From an uncultured Collinsella sp. (GTDB taxonomy: Bacteria > Actinomycetota > Coriobacteriia > Coriobacteriales > Coriobacteriaceae), in NCBI GenBank assembly GCA_902482035.1, contig CABSYW010000006.1:1-64000 (forward strand): a stretch of 64,000 nucleotides of DNA. Direction: 5' to 3'. A program made the position numbers and the translations under genes. The notes beneath the pieces are model-generated. The model was not told where the DNA came from. It saw only the letters and a program-made list of their open reading frames with translations, and searched no databases. Positions 52,351-61,750 of the stretch are shown in pieces (position 1 is the stretch's first letter; each line of letters begins with the position of its first letter).

Positions 52351-53742
52351 ATGGCATATGACGATAGGGAGACCGGGCTGACGGTTGAGGACCGCGGCTC
52401 AAAGTTGGGTCTTCCCCAAAACCAAGATGCAGAGGCCAATGTACTGGCCGCTATGCTGCTATCGCCCGAGGTGGTCGAAGAGGCCCAGGTCGAGCTGCAG
52501 CCCGATGACTTCTACCGGCCCATTCATAAGACCATCTATACCGCGATGGTCGATATGTACAACAGCCGCATTCCCATCGACTCCATCTCGCTGATCGATT
52601 ACCTGCGAAGCATCAACAAGCTCGATGCCGTGGGCGGCGAGGCGTACATTTTGGAGCTGATGGGTCAGACCCTGTCGCTCGTCAACTGGCAGCACCATGC
52701 CGCCATCGTTCGCCGCGATTCGATGCTGCGTGAGCTGATCGGCGCCACCAACGAGATCAACGCGTTGGCCTATAACGCCCCCACCGACACCAAAGAGGTC
52801 GTGGAGCTAGCCGAGAGCAAGCTACTCAAGGTTACGGCACGCGAGGTCAAGTCGAGCTACAAGACGTTGACCGAGTTTATGGTCGAGGCCTATAACGAGG
52901 CCGAGGAAGTGTGCCAGGCCGGTGGTCAGGCGGCGGGCGTGCCCACCGGCTTTCCGTCGCTCGACCGTATGCTCATGGGCTTCCGCGAGGGCCAGCTCAT
53001 CATTATCGGTGCCCGTCCTGCTGTAGGTAAGACATCGTTCGCCCTGAATCTGGCGCTCAACGCTGCCGCTGCTGGTTATACCGTCGGCTTCTTCTCGCTG
53101 GAGATGTCGGGCAAGGAAATTGCCCAGCGTCTGATTTGCGCCTACGCCATGATCTCGATCAGTGACTTCCGCATGGGCCGCATTAGCCCCGAGCAGTGGG
53201 CCAATATCAACGAGGCCACGCAGACCTTGTCCAAGCTCGATATTCTGATTGACGATACGCCCGGCACCACAGTGACCGAGATTCGCGCCAAGAGCCGCCG
53301 CATGCTCCATAACAAGGAGAAGGCAATCATCATCCTGGACTACCTGCAGCTGGTGAGTCCTCCGCCGGGACGCCGCTCTGAGAGCCGTACCGTCGAGGTT
53401 TCGGAGATGTCGCGTGGTCTGAAGATCATGGCCAAGGAGCTCAAGATCCCGCTCATCGCGCTGTCGCAGCTTTCGCGTCAGGTCGAATCCCGTACCGGCA
53501 AGCGCCCGCAGCTTTCCGACCTTCGTGAATCGGGCTCCATCGAGCAGGACGCCGATATCGTTATGTTCTTGGACCGCTCCGCCGACGAGGCCGAAGCCTC
53601 GCGCGACGATCGACCCGACGAGGGCGTTACGCGTATCGTCGTGGCCAAGAACCGTTCGGGCCCGATCGGCGACGTCGACCTGATGTTCCTGCCGGCATCC
53701 ACCAAGTTCTATGAGCTTGATGGGGCACATGCCGAGGAGTAG
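52351..53742 (+). CDS. dnaB: Replicative DNA helicase
   Basis: The hexameric replication-fork helicase. From ATG 52351 it has 463 residues: an N-terminal primase-interacting domain (LPQNQDAEANVLAAMLL, DDFYRPIHKTIY), a linker helix, and a RecA-like domain with Walker A GARPAVGKTSFALN, FSLEMSGKEIAQR, Walker B IIILDYLQLV and the arginine-finger region SQLSRQVESR. No intein is seen. The ATGs at 52339 and 52345 are just upstream, but GAGG precedes 52351 at better spacing. Confidence 0.95.
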   Translation: MAYDDRETGLTVEDRGSKLGLPQNQDAEANVLAAMLLSPEVVEEAQVELQPDDFYRPIHKTIYTAMVDMYNSRIPIDSISLIDYLRSINKLDAVGGEAYILELMGQTLSLVNWQHHAAIVRRDSMLRELIGATNEINALAYNAPTDTKEVVELAESKLLKVTAREVKSSYKTLTEFMVEAYNEAEEVCQAGGQAAGVPTGFPSLDRMLMGFREGQLIIIGARPAVGKTSFALNLALNAAAAGYTVGFFSLEMSGKEIAQRLICAYAMISISDFRMGRISPEQWANINEATQTLSKLDILIDDTPGTTVTEIRAKSRRMLHNKEKAIIILDYLQLVSPPPGRRSESRTVEVSEMSRGLKIMAKELKIPLIALSQLSRQVESRTGKRPQLSDLRESGSIEQDADIVMFLDRSADEAEASRDDRPDEGVTRIVVAKNRSGPIGDVDLMFLPASTKFYELDGAHAEE

Positions 53743-53835
53743 GACAGGCGCCCGTTGCACGGGTATACTGGGAATGTTTTGTGCTTCTGCGCGCCGTCGT
53801 GGCGCACAGACAGTCCATGAATGTAAGGAGTAAAC

Positions 53836-55122
53836 ATGCCGTCAACCGTTTTGGTCGGTGCCCAGTGGGGCGATGAGGGCAAGGGTAAGATTTGCGACCT
53901 GGTCGCCGGCGACTTCGATGCCGTCGTGCGCTACTCGGGAGGCAACAACGCCGGCCACACCATCGTCGTCAACGGCAAGAAGTACGGCCTGCACCAGGTG
54001 CCCTCCGGCATCATGTATTCCGACCACGTGTCGGTGATCGGTAACGGCTGCGTCGTCAACCCCAAGGTTGTCCTTGAGGAGATCGACATGTTCGAGGCCG
54101 ACGGTATCACCACCAAGAACCTCAAGATTAGCGGCAACGCGCATGTCATCATGCCGTACCACATCGATCTGGATGGCGCCTTTGAGCAGAAGCTCGGCAA
54201 GAAGAACATCGGTACCACCAAGCGCGGCATCGGTCCGTGCTATCAGGACAAGATGGCCCGCATTGGCCTGCGCATGCAGGACATGCTGGACGAGGCACTG
54301 TTCCGCGACAAGCTGGAGACCGCTCTCGCCCGCGTGAACCCTGAGCTCGAGCTCATCTACAACCTGCCCACCTACACCGTGGACCAGATTTGCGACGAGT
54401 ACCTGCCCATGGCCGAGCGTCTGCGCCCCTACATCACCGAGACGAGCCTGCTGCTCAACAACATGATCGATGAGGGCAAGGACCTGCTGTTTGAGGGCGC
54501 CCAGGCGACGCTGCTCGACATCGATCACGGCACCTATCCGTACGTGACGTCTTCCAACTGCACCGCCGGCGGCGCCATCACCGGCTCCGGCGTGGGCATG
54601 AAGAACGTCGACCGCGTGCTGGGCGTCATGAAGGCCTATATCACCCGCGTCGGTTCGGGCCCCATGCCCACCGAGCTTTCCTATGAGTCCGAGGCCGGTC
54701 ACACGCTGACCGAGGAGGGCTATGAGTACGGCGTGACCACCGGTCGCCGTCGTCGCTGCGGCTGGTTCGACGGCCCCATCGCCAACTACGCCTCGCGCGT
54801 CAACGGCCTCACCGATATCGCCCTGACCAAGCTCGACGTGCTTTCGGCCTTCGACACCATCAAGGTGTGCGTGGCCTACGACGTCGATGGCGAGCGCTAC
54901 ACCAGCGTGCCCGAGCATCAGGTGCGCTTTGAGCATGCCAAGCCCATCTACGAGGAACTCCCCGGCTGGAAGTGCGACATCACCGGTTGTCGCAGCTTTG
55001 ATGAGCTGCCGCAAGAGGCTCAGGACTACGTGGCGTTTATCGAGGATCTGGCACACACCCGCGTGACGTTCATTGGCGTTGGCGCTGGTCGCGAGCAGAT
55101 CATCAACCGATTCTGGAAGTAA
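53836..55122 (+). CDS. purA: Adenylosuccinate synthetase
   Basis: It joins IMP and aspartate with GTP, the first step to AMP. The 428-residue protein has the P-loop GAQWGDEGKGK, the switch-like GGNNAGHTIVV, GTTKRGIGPCYQDK, and the nucleotide-binding LFEGAQATLLDIDHGTYP and TKLDVLS motifs. The ATG at 53836 has AAGGAG upstream. purD follows after a stem-loop. Confidence 0.96.
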   Translation: MPSTVLVGAQWGDEGKGKICDLVAGDFDAVVRYSGGNNAGHTIVVNGKKYGLHQVPSGIMYSDHVSVIGNGCVVNPKVVLEEIDMFEADGITTKNLKISGNAHVIMPYHIDLDGAFEQKLGKKNIGTTKRGIGPCYQDKMARIGLRMQDMLDEALFRDKLETALARVNPELELIYNLPTYTVDQICDEYLPMAERLRPYITETSLLLNNMIDEGKDLLFEGAQATLLDIDHGTYPYVTSSNCTAGGAITGSGVGMKNVDRVLGVMKAYITRVGSGPMPTELSYESEAGHTLTEEGYEYGVTTGRRRRCGWFDGPIANYASRVNGLTDIALTKLDVLSAFDTIKVCVAYDVDGERYTSVPEHQVRFEHAKPIYEELPGWKCDITGCRSFDELPQEAQDYVAFIEDLAHTRVTFIGVGAGREQIINRFWK

Positions 55123-55144
55123 TCGGGACTATTTGGTTATTGCG

Positions 55145-55186
55145 ATATACCCCTTTGCAGCCCGGACGGGCGGCCGAGGGGTATAT
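55145..55186 (+). terminator. Stem-loop between purA and purD
   Basis: A 9-bp stem ATATACCCC/GGGGTATAT encloses a 24-nt GC-rich loop. Only TTGC follows, so it is probably a weak terminator or an mRNA-stability element. Confidence 0.5.
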
Positions 55187-55240
55187 TTGCTTGCAAAGGG
55201 CTCGCGCGGAGCGGGCCATTCATCCATAGAGGAGGCACCC

Positions 55241-56545
55241 TTGAAGGCGGACACTCAAACCATCGACATCCTGTTGTTGGGCAGCGGCGGCCGTGAGCAT
55301 GCTTTGGCAGCTAAGCTCGCAGCATCACCGCGCGCCGGCAAGCTCTACATCGCGCCGGGCAACGGCGGCACCGCGAGCTGTGGCGAGAACGTTGTTCTCG
55401 ACGATTGCGATCCTGCGGCCGTGGCGGCGTTTGCGCAGAGCCACGGATGCGGACTCGTGGTAATTGGCCCCGAGGCTCCGCTCGTGGCGGGCGTGGCCGA
55501 CGCCGTGCGCGCGGCGGGTATTCCCTGCTTTGGCCCGGGTGCCGAGGGTGCCCAGATGGAGGGTTCCAAGCTGTTCTCCAAGCAGCTCATGGAGCGTGCG
55601 GGCATTCCGACGGCAGCCTATGGTTCGTTTACCGACGAGGCTTCGGCTCTCGCCTACGTGCGCGAGCAGGGCGCTCCGCTGGTCGTGAAGGCCGACGGCC
55701 TTGCCGCGGGCAAGGGCGTTATCGTGGCGACCGAACTTGAGCAGGCCGAGGAGGCCGTGCGCGAGTGCTTTGGCGGCACCTTTGGCGATGCCGGCAACAC
55801 CGTGGTTATCGAGGAGATGCTCGTTGGTCCCGAGTGCTCGCTGCTCGCCTTTACCGACGGCAAGACCGTGCGCCCCATGGCCACCTCGCAGGACCACAAG
55901 CGCGCCCTCGAGGGCGACAAGGGCCCCAACACCGGCGGCATGGGCGTCTACAGCCCGGTGCCCATCGTGACCGACGAGGAGCACGCCACCATGGTGAAGG
56001 TCATGGAGCAGACCGTTGCCGAGCTCGCTGCCGAGGGCATCGACTACCGCGGCTGCCTGTATGGCGGCTTTATGCTCACGCCTGCCGGCCCCAAGGTGCT
56101 GGAGTTCAATGCCCGCTTTGGCGACCCCGAGACGCAGGTCGTGCTGCCGCGCCTTAAGAACGACCTGGTTGAGGTCATGCTCGCCTGCGCCAACTGCGAG
56201 CTCGATCAGATTGAGCTCGACTGGCGTGACGAGTGGGCTGTGGCCGTTGTCCTGACGAGCGCGGGCTATCCCGGCAGCTACGAGAAGGGCAAGGTCATCA
56301 CTGGCATTGAGGATGCCGAGGCCATGGAGAACGTGACCGTGTACCACGCGGGCACTGCCGTGGTGGACGGCCAGCTCGTGACCAACGGCGGCCGCGTGCT
56401 TGCCGTGACCGCGCTGGGCGACACGTTCGAGAACGCTCGCAACCTTGCCTACGAGGCCTGCGAGAAGATTGATTTTGAGGGCAAGACCCTGCGTCACGAC
56501 ATCGGCCTGCGCGCGCTGCGCGGCCGCGACGCCTGGGATGCCTAA
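55241..56545 (+). CDS. purD: Phosphoribosylamine--glycine ligase
   Basis: GAR synthetase, step two of de novo purine synthesis. The 434-residue ATP-grasp protein has LLLGSGGREHALAAKL at the N-terminus, VIGPEAPLVAGVAD, PLVVKADGLAAGKGV, TGGMGVYSP, and FNARFGDPETQ near the metal site. I chose the TTG at 55241 because AGAGGAGG lies seven bases upstream; earlier in-frame codons extend into purA. Confidence 0.95.
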   Translation: MKADTQTIDILLLGSGGREHALAAKLAASPRAGKLYIAPGNGGTASCGENVVLDDCDPAAVAAFAQSHGCGLVVIGPEAPLVAGVADAVRAAGIPCFGPGAEGAQMEGSKLFSKQLMERAGIPTAAYGSFTDEASALAYVREQGAPLVVKADGLAAGKGVIVATELEQAEEAVRECFGGTFGDAGNTVVIEEMLVGPECSLLAFTDGKTVRPMATSQDHKRALEGDKGPNTGGMGVYSPVPIVTDEEHATMVKVMEQTVAELAAEGIDYRGCLYGGFMLTPAGPKVLEFNARFGDPETQVVLPRLKNDLVEVMLACANCELDQIELDWRDEWAVAVVLTSAGYPGSYEKGKVITGIEDAEAMENVTVYHAGTAVVDGQLVTNGGRVLAVTALGDTFENARNLAYEACEKIDFEGKTLRHDIGLRALRGRDAWDA

Positions 56546-56566
56546 AGTCCGAGAGGAATGAGACGG

Positions 56567-57262
56567 ATGGACGAGAAGAACGAAGAGCTCGTGGATGCGC
56601 AGATCGTTGAAGAGGACAGCCGCATGTATGGGCACGCCGAGGGCGAGCCTGGTGGCGAGGTCGCTGACGAGCCGGCGCTGGTGTTGGGCGACGACGACCC
56701 GCACGATGCCGAGCTGCACGAGAAGATTCTTTCGGAGGAGTGTGCCTGGAAGGGCAAGATCCTCGACGTCCACCGTCTTGAGGTTGAGCTGCCCAACGGT
56801 CGCCGCAGCGCCCGCGATATCGTTCGCCATCCGGGTGCGGCGGCCGTTGTGGCGCTGACCGAGAGTGGCAAGATCGTACTGGTGCGTCAGTACCGCACCG
56901 CCATCGACCGCGTGACGGTCGAGATTCCCGCCGGCAAGCTCGATCCAGGCGAGGACCCGCTCGATTGCGCCAAGCGCGAACTGCATGAGGAGACGGGCTT
57001 TAGGGCTGGTCGTATTCGCTTTTTGACGTCGATTGTCACGTCCTGTGGTTTTTGCGATGAGATCATCCACATCTACTTGGCTACCAAGCTCGAGTTTGAT
57101 GCGCCCAACCCCGATGATGACGAGTTTGTCAACGTGGACCTGGTGCCGCTGCACGAGCTGATCGACGCCGTGCTCGACGGCAAGATCGAAGACGCCAAGA
57201 CCGTCGTGGGCGCCTTGGCCTGCGATAGCATCGCTCGCCGCCTTGGGGGCACGGAGCTTTAA
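56567..57262 (+). CDS. Nudix hydrolase (ADP-ribose pyrophosphatase-like)
   Basis: A 231-residue protein. An acidic extension of about 65 residues precedes a Nudix domain. The Nudix box runs G-x5-E-x7-REL-x-EE-x-G, from GKLDPGED to EETGF. LVRQYRTAIDRVTVEIPAGKL before the box and the ARRLG-type end match ADP-ribose pyrophosphatases. It probably hydrolyses ADP-ribose or related compounds. The ATG at 56567 has AGAGGA nine bases upstream. It follows purD by 21 bases and is likely co-transcribed. Confidence 0.88.
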   Translation: MDEKNEELVDAQIVEEDSRMYGHAEGEPGGEVADEPALVLGDDDPHDAELHEKILSEECAWKGKILDVHRLEVELPNGRRSARDIVRHPGAAAVVALTESGKIVLVRQYRTAIDRVTVEIPAGKLDPGEDPLDCAKRELHEETGFRAGRIRFLTSIVTSCGFCDEIIHIYLATKLEFDAPNPDDDEFVNVDLVPLHELIDAVLDGKIEDAKTVVGALACDSIARRLGGTEL

Positions 57263-57273
57263 CGAGTGGGGAT

Positions 57274-57314
57274 GGCCCTGGGACAAGTACTACTGATTGC
57301 TTTTTCCCAGGGCC
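57274..57314 (+). terminator. Possible terminator after the Nudix gene
   Basis: A 10-bp stem GGCCCTGGGA/TCCCAGGGCC with a 21-nt loop. The T-run lies inside the loop and not after the stem. Confidence 0.45.
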
Positions 57315-57344
57315 TTACGTTGCTGATATTTCTTTGAGGATCAC

Positions 57345-59117
57345 ATGCTGAAGAGGTTTCTTTCTTACTACGAGCCCCAGATGGGGCTTTTTGTTGCTGA
57401 TACTGTTTGCGCTCTGGTGCTTGCCGCCATTGACCTGGCGTTCCCCATTATCCTGCGCAATTTGACCGGTGGGCTATTTACTCAGGGTCAGGCTGCCATT
57501 ATGCAGGCGCTCGGCATGATCGCGGTGGGCTTGGTGCTGATGTATGCCGTCCGCTGCGCCTGCCGCTACTTTGTGAGCTATTGGGGTCACGTGATGGGCG
57601 CGCGCATGGAGTCCAAAATGCGCGAGGACCTGTTCGACCAGTATGAGCGCTTTAGCTTTGCGTACTTCGACCGCAACAGCTCGGGCGACATGATGAGCCG
57701 CGTGGTCAACGACCTGTTCGATATCTGCGAGGCGGCGCATCACGTGCCCGAGTGGATCATCATCTGCGGCATCGAGATCATCGGCTCGTTTGTGATCCTC
57801 TTTACCATCGCCCCGGTCCTGGCGCTTGCCATGGCTGTGGTGACGGCAGCGTTTGCGGTCGTCATGTTTTGGCAGAACATGCGCATGCGCGAGGTCTTTA
57901 GCGACAACCGCAAGAAGATCAGCGGCATTAATGCACAGCTGCAGGATTCTCTGGCGGGCATGCGCGTGGTCAAGAGCTTTGCCAACGAGGAGACCGAGCG
58001 TGCCAAGTTCCGTGCCTCTAACGACCGCTACCTTTTGTCCAAGGAGAACATGTATCACGTCATGGGCGTCTATACCGCGACGTATGGCCTGCTCTCGGGT
58101 GTGCTCTATGTGATCGTAGTGCTGCTGGGCGGATGGCTGGTCGCCCAGGGACAGCTACAGGCGGTCGATATGGCGACCTTCGCACTCTATATTTCGCTGT
58201 TCTGCACGCCGCTTGAGACGCTCGTCAATTCGGCCGAAACGTATCAGAAGGCTATCGCCGGCTTTAAGCGTATGGACGAGGTGCTCTCGACGGCGCCGGA
58301 TATCCAGGACAAGCCGGGCGCCACTGATCTGCAGGTGACTGCCGGCGCCGTGGAGTATCACGACGTGTGCTTTAACTACGAGGACGTTGAGCTGGGCGAG
58401 GGCTATGCCGACGAGCGACCCGTTATCGACCATATGGACCTGTCCATCAAGCCCGGGCAGACCATCGCTTTGGTTGGCCCTTCGGGCGGCGGCAAGTCCA
58501 CGACCTGTTCGCTGCTGCCGCGCTTTTATGACGTGGCTACCGGATCCATTAGCATCGACGGTCAGGACGTGCGCGATGTGACGCAGCAGAGCCTGCGCCG
58601 CGCCATCGGCCTGGTGCAGCAGGATGTCTACCTGTTTGACGGTACGATTGGCGAGAACATCGCCTACGGCAAGCCGGGTGCTACGGCAGAAGAGATCTCC
58701 GAGGCGGCCCGTCGCGCCAATATCGATACCTTTATCGAATCGCTTCCGCAGGGCTACGACACCGTGGTGGGCGAGCGCGGCAGCCGTCTTTCGGGCGGAC
58801 AGAAGCAGCGCGTTGCCATCGCGCGCGTGTTTCTCAAGAACCCCAAGATCCTGATTTTGGACGAGGCGACGAGTGCTTTGGATAACGAGAGCGAGGAGGC
58901 GGTGCAGGAGTCGCTCGAAGAGCTGGCACGCGGCCGCACCACGATTATCATCGCCCACCGTCTTTCGACCATTAAGCATGCCGATGAGATTGCGACCGTT
59001 GAGCATGGTCGCGTTGTGGAGCGTGGCACGCACGAGGAGCTTCTCGCCCGTGGCGGCACCTATGCCCGTTACTATCGAATGCAGTTCGAAGGTGCGCGTG
59101 CGCACGAGCTCGACTGA
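57345..59117 (+). CDS. ABC exporter half-transporter (fused membrane and ATPase domains)
   Basis: A 590-residue half-transporter that should work as a homodimer. Six membrane helices fill residues about 1-310, and the coupling region SGDMMSRVVNDLFDI is typical of multidrug/lipid exporters. The nucleotide-binding domain (about 330-590) has Walker A GPSGGGKST, Q-loop VQQDVYLFDGTIGENIAYG (in part), signature LSGGQKQR, Walker B ILILDEATSALD and the switch His in IIIAHRLSTI. The substrate is not predictable. The next gene follows by 19 bases. Confidence 0.93.
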   Translation: MLKRFLSYYEPQMGLFVADTVCALVLAAIDLAFPIILRNLTGGLFTQGQAAIMQALGMIAVGLVLMYAVRCACRYFVSYWGHVMGARMESKMREDLFDQYERFSFAYFDRNSSGDMMSRVVNDLFDICEAAHHVPEWIIICGIEIIGSFVILFTIAPVLALAMAVVTAAFAVVMFWQNMRMREVFSDNRKKISGINAQLQDSLAGMRVVKSFANEETERAKFRASNDRYLLSKENMYHVMGVYTATYGLLSGVLYVIVVLLGGWLVAQGQLQAVDMATFALYISLFCTPLETLVNSAETYQKAIAGFKRMDEVLSTAPDIQDKPGATDLQVTAGAVEYHDVCFNYEDVELGEGYADERPVIDHMDLSIKPGQTIALVGPSGGGKSTTCSLLPRFYDVATGSISIDGQDVRDVTQQSLRRAIGLVQQDVYLFDGTIGENIAYGKPGATAEEISEAARRANIDTFIESLPQGYDTVVGERGSRLSGGQKQRVAIARVFLKNPKILILDEATSALDNESEEAVQESLEELARGRTTIIIAHRLSTIKHADEIATVEHGRVVERGTHEELLARGGTYARYYRMQFEGARAHELD

Positions 59118-59136
59118 TTGATATGACAGGAAGTTT

Positions 59137-60102
59137 ATGGCTGACAAGAACCCTTTGACTCCGGAAGAAGTGACGGAGTTATTCTCCGAAATCGATGCAT
59201 CCGGTGTCTTGGATCCCACGCTTGCCAAAAAGCGAACTGAGCGCATGCGTGAGAAGGAGGCCGCGGCCAAGCGCGGTGACAAAGCGGCGCTAGCGCAGCT
59301 GCGCAGCGAGGACCGCGCGAGCCAGGCAAAACATATCGACCCGCTGTCCGAGGACGATCCTTCGGGCTCGCAGATGAGCCATGCCATTACGAAGACCGCG
59401 ATGGCCGTGGTCATCGGTGTTTTGGTGCTGATCGCGGGCATGCAGATCGGCTACGGCGTGATGCGCCGTCTGAATACCGCCAACCTGTCCGAGAGCGTTT
59501 CGGTTGATACCGTTTCGACGGCGCTGAAGGGCGGCCTTGAGTGGGGCAACGGCTTTACGCAGTTCCCGCTCGACTTTACCGTCGATGAAGCCGATGAACG
59601 CACGGGCACGGTCGAGGTGACGGTGTTGGACACGTCTTCTGCCAACAAGCTCGAGCTGTTGTCCAACGGGCAGATTCAGGCCGCGGCGCTTGCGACCAAC
59701 GCGCTGCTCAACGATAAGATCGACCGCGTGGTGTATAACGTTCACGCCTATATCGACGAGGATAGCAACATTCAGCACGATTCCTTCTTTGGCATGTTCC
59801 CCGCGCGGGGCCACCAGAGCGCCATTTTGACGTTCGTGTGGACCAAGAGCTCATCCAACGCCACGAGTATCGACTGGAAGATGCGCATCGTGAGTATGGA
59901 TGACACCATCGCCGAGCGCATTCAGAAGCAGGTGAACTCGGTGTCGTCGTTGATTGAGGATCCGGTGGTGAGCCAGACCAAGATTGACGAGGAAAAGACC
60001 GAGCGTGACCTGGAGCATCGTCTGCATGGCCGCGAGATTTTCCGCGGCGGCAAGCCCGATCGCACACCGTCCGAACTGCTGGAACAGGACAAGAAAAAGT
60101 AA
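59137..60102 (+). CDS. Single-pass membrane-anchored protein, function unknown
   Basis: I do not recognise the family. Of 321 residues, about 90 form a charged, helical cytoplasmic part. One membrane helix (about 90-110, MAVVIGVLVLIAGMQIGYGV) follows, then an extracytoplasmic domain of about 200 residues with mixed alpha/beta character (VEVTVLDTSSANKLELL, VYNVHAYIDEDSNIQHDSFF). A Lys-rich tail ends it. The ATG at 59137 has AGGAAG upstream. It is probably transcribed with the ABC exporter and may be an accessory subunit (inference). Confidence 0.75.
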   Translation: MADKNPLTPEEVTELFSEIDASGVLDPTLAKKRTERMREKEAAAKRGDKAALAQLRSEDRASQAKHIDPLSEDDPSGSQMSHAITKTAMAVVIGVLVLIAGMQIGYGVMRRLNTANLSESVSVDTVSTALKGGLEWGNGFTQFPLDFTVDEADERTGTVEVTVLDTSSANKLELLSNGQIQAAALATNALLNDKIDRVVYNVHAYIDEDSNIQHDSFFGMFPARGHQSAILTFVWTKSSSNATSIDWKMRIVSMDDTIAERIQKQVNSVSSLIEDPVVSQTKIDEEKTERDLEHRLHGREIFRGGKPDRTPSELLEQDKKK

Positions 60103-60108
60103 GACGCC

Positions 60109-60144
60109 ATCATCCCGCGTGAGCCACAAGCCCCGCGGGATGAT
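60109..60144 (+). terminator. Terminator after the ABC exporter operon
   Basis: An 11-bp perfect stem ATCATCCCGCG/CGCGGGATGAT is followed by TTTTT on the plus strand. Confidence 0.9.
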
Positions 60145-60272
60145 TTTTTAATCCCCGTCCCAGAGAAATCATTATGCATAGAAAGTCATAATTATCATTT
60201 CGTAAACATTTCGATGAAATTAACGCCATGAGGCATGCTCGCGGTTACAATACCGCGAGGCCTAACTACACA

Positions 60273-60305
60273 CCTTTAAGCCGGTCCTGTGAGACCGGGA
60301 AGGAG
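60273..60305 (+). promoter_or_regulatory. PyrR-type leader controlling carA translation
   Basis: A stem CCGG(T)/(A)CCGG is capped by TCCTGTGAGA, matching the PyrR RNA-binding loop TCCNGNGAGR. CCTTT before the stem and AAGGAG after it can pair, so the hairpin hides the carA ribosome-binding site. In relatives PyrR with UMP binds this RNA and lowers expression when pyrimidines are plentiful. A second hairpin CGCGGT/ACCGCG (60240-60257) lies just upstream. Confidence 0.75.
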
Positions 60306-60309
60306 AATT

Positions 60310-61749
60310 ATGGCGAACAACCATACCGCGGGCGCTGCCGCCCGCACCTTCGCGCCCAGCGAGCTTTGCCAGCGTATGCTGGCCAAAACCAGCAAGGGCA
60401 CCTGCGGTCCCTGCATCCTGTATCTTGAGGATGGGACCATTTTTTATGGACGTGCATGCGGCGCCAAGGGCACCGCGACCGGCGAAGTCTGCTTCAACAC
60501 CTCACTCGAGGGCTACTTTGAGGTCATGACCGACCCGAGTTATGCCGGCCAAATCGTAACCATGACCTATCCGCAGATCGGCAACTACGGTATCGACGAG
60601 ACCGACGTCCAGTCGGCCTTCCCCGGCGACGCCGTGCGCCCTGCGAGCGCTCCGGCTATGCGCGGCATGATCGTTCGCGACATGTGCACCACGCCTTCTA
60701 ACTGGCGCTCGGCCGTCAGCGTGCCGGAGTATCTGCGCGCCCACGGCATCGTCGCTATCGAGGGCGTCGACACCCGCGCTCTGGTGCGCCATCTGCGCGA
60801 CAATGGTTCCAAGATGGGCATTATCTCGACCGAGATCTTCGACGTCGACGAGCTTGCCGAGCGTCTGGCCGCGGCGCCCACGCTGGTAGGCGAGAACCTG
60901 GTCAAGACCGTAAGTTGCCCCGTACCTCACGAGTTTGTGGCCGCCGATCTGCCTGCCACGCATGACTTTGCGCTTTCGGCTGCCGCTCCTGCCCGTCACA
61001 AAGTGGTCGCATACGACTGCGGTGTGAAGCGCGGCATTCTGGAGGGGCTGGTCCGCGCCGGCTGCGACCTTACCGTCGTGCCGTGGGACACGCCTGCCCA
61101 GCAGGTGCTCGACATGAATCCCGACGGCGTCTTTTTGTCCAATGGCCCCGGCGACCCCGACGCCGTGGTGGAGACCTACGAGCAGGTGCAGCAGCTGATC
61201 GGCAAGGTGCCGGTCTTTGGTATTTGTCTTGGTCACCAGATGATCAGCCTGGCCTGCGGCGCCCAGATGGAAAAGCTTAAGTTCGGTCACCGCGGTGGCA
61301 ACCAGCCGGTTATGAACCTGGTAAGCCGCCGTGTGGAGATCACCGCGCAAAACCATGGCTTTGGCCTGCTGTTCCCCAGCTTGGGCAAGCTTGTCCCCGA
61401 GCTTTCCGGCGGCGAGACCGAGCATGCGGCCGATGGAGATCTGCGCGTCTGGGTGCGCCGCGGAATCGCGCCGGTCGTGATGAACGAGCGCTTTGGTCGC
61501 ATTCGCCTGACACATGTGAACCTCAACGACGGCACCGCCGAGGGCATCCAGCTGCTCGACGCACCGTGCTTCTCGGTCCAGTACCACCCCGAGGCCTCGC
61601 CTGGCCCCACCGATGCCCACTATCTCTTTACCGCCTTTACGCGACTCATGGACGGCGAGGAGAACTACCTGGACATCGACACCGCGAAGGACCGCCTTGC
61701 CGGCTGGAACTTTGCTGAGTCCGAGACCGCTGAGACCGAGGAGAACTAA
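60310..61749 (+). CDS. carA: Carbamoyl-phosphate synthase small (glutaminase) subunit
   Basis: It releases ammonia from glutamine for carbamoyl phosphate. The 479-residue protein carries about 35 extra residues with several Cys (CQRMLAKTSKGTCGPC) before the usual start at ILYLEDGTIFYGRACG. It contains the CarA N-terminal domain (TGEVCFNTSLEGYFEVMTDPSYAG, in part) and a class I glutamine amidotransferase with SNGPGDPD, nucleophile Cys in GICLGHQM and catalytic His/Glu in YHPEASPGP. The ATG at 60310 has AAGGAG four bases upstream, inside the PyrR leader. carB follows by one base. Confidence 0.95.
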   Translation: MANNHTAGAAARTFAPSELCQRMLAKTSKGTCGPCILYLEDGTIFYGRACGAKGTATGEVCFNTSLEGYFEVMTDPSYAGQIVTMTYPQIGNYGIDETDVQSAFPGDAVRPASAPAMRGMIVRDMCTTPSNWRSAVSVPEYLRAHGIVAIEGVDTRALVRHLRDNGSKMGIISTEIFDVDELAERLAAAPTLVGENLVKTVSCPVPHEFVAADLPATHDFALSAAAPARHKVVAYDCGVKRGILEGLVRAGCDLTVVPWDTPAQQVLDMNPDGVFLSNGPGDPDAVVETYEQVQQLIGKVPVFGICLGHQMISLACGAQMEKLKFGHRGGNQPVMNLVSRRVEITAQNHGFGLLFPSLGKLVPELSGGETEHAADGDLRVWVRRGIAPVVMNERFGRIRLTHVNLNDGTAEGIQLLDAPCFSVQYHPEASPGPTDAHYLFTAFTRLMDGEENYLDIDTAKDRLAGWNFAESETAETEEN

Positions 61750-61750
61750 C

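Noticed and set aside
55325..57286. 653-residue minus-strand ORF opposite purD and the Nudix gene
   Set aside because: Antisense shadow; it crosses the intergenic gap of two clear plus-strand genes.
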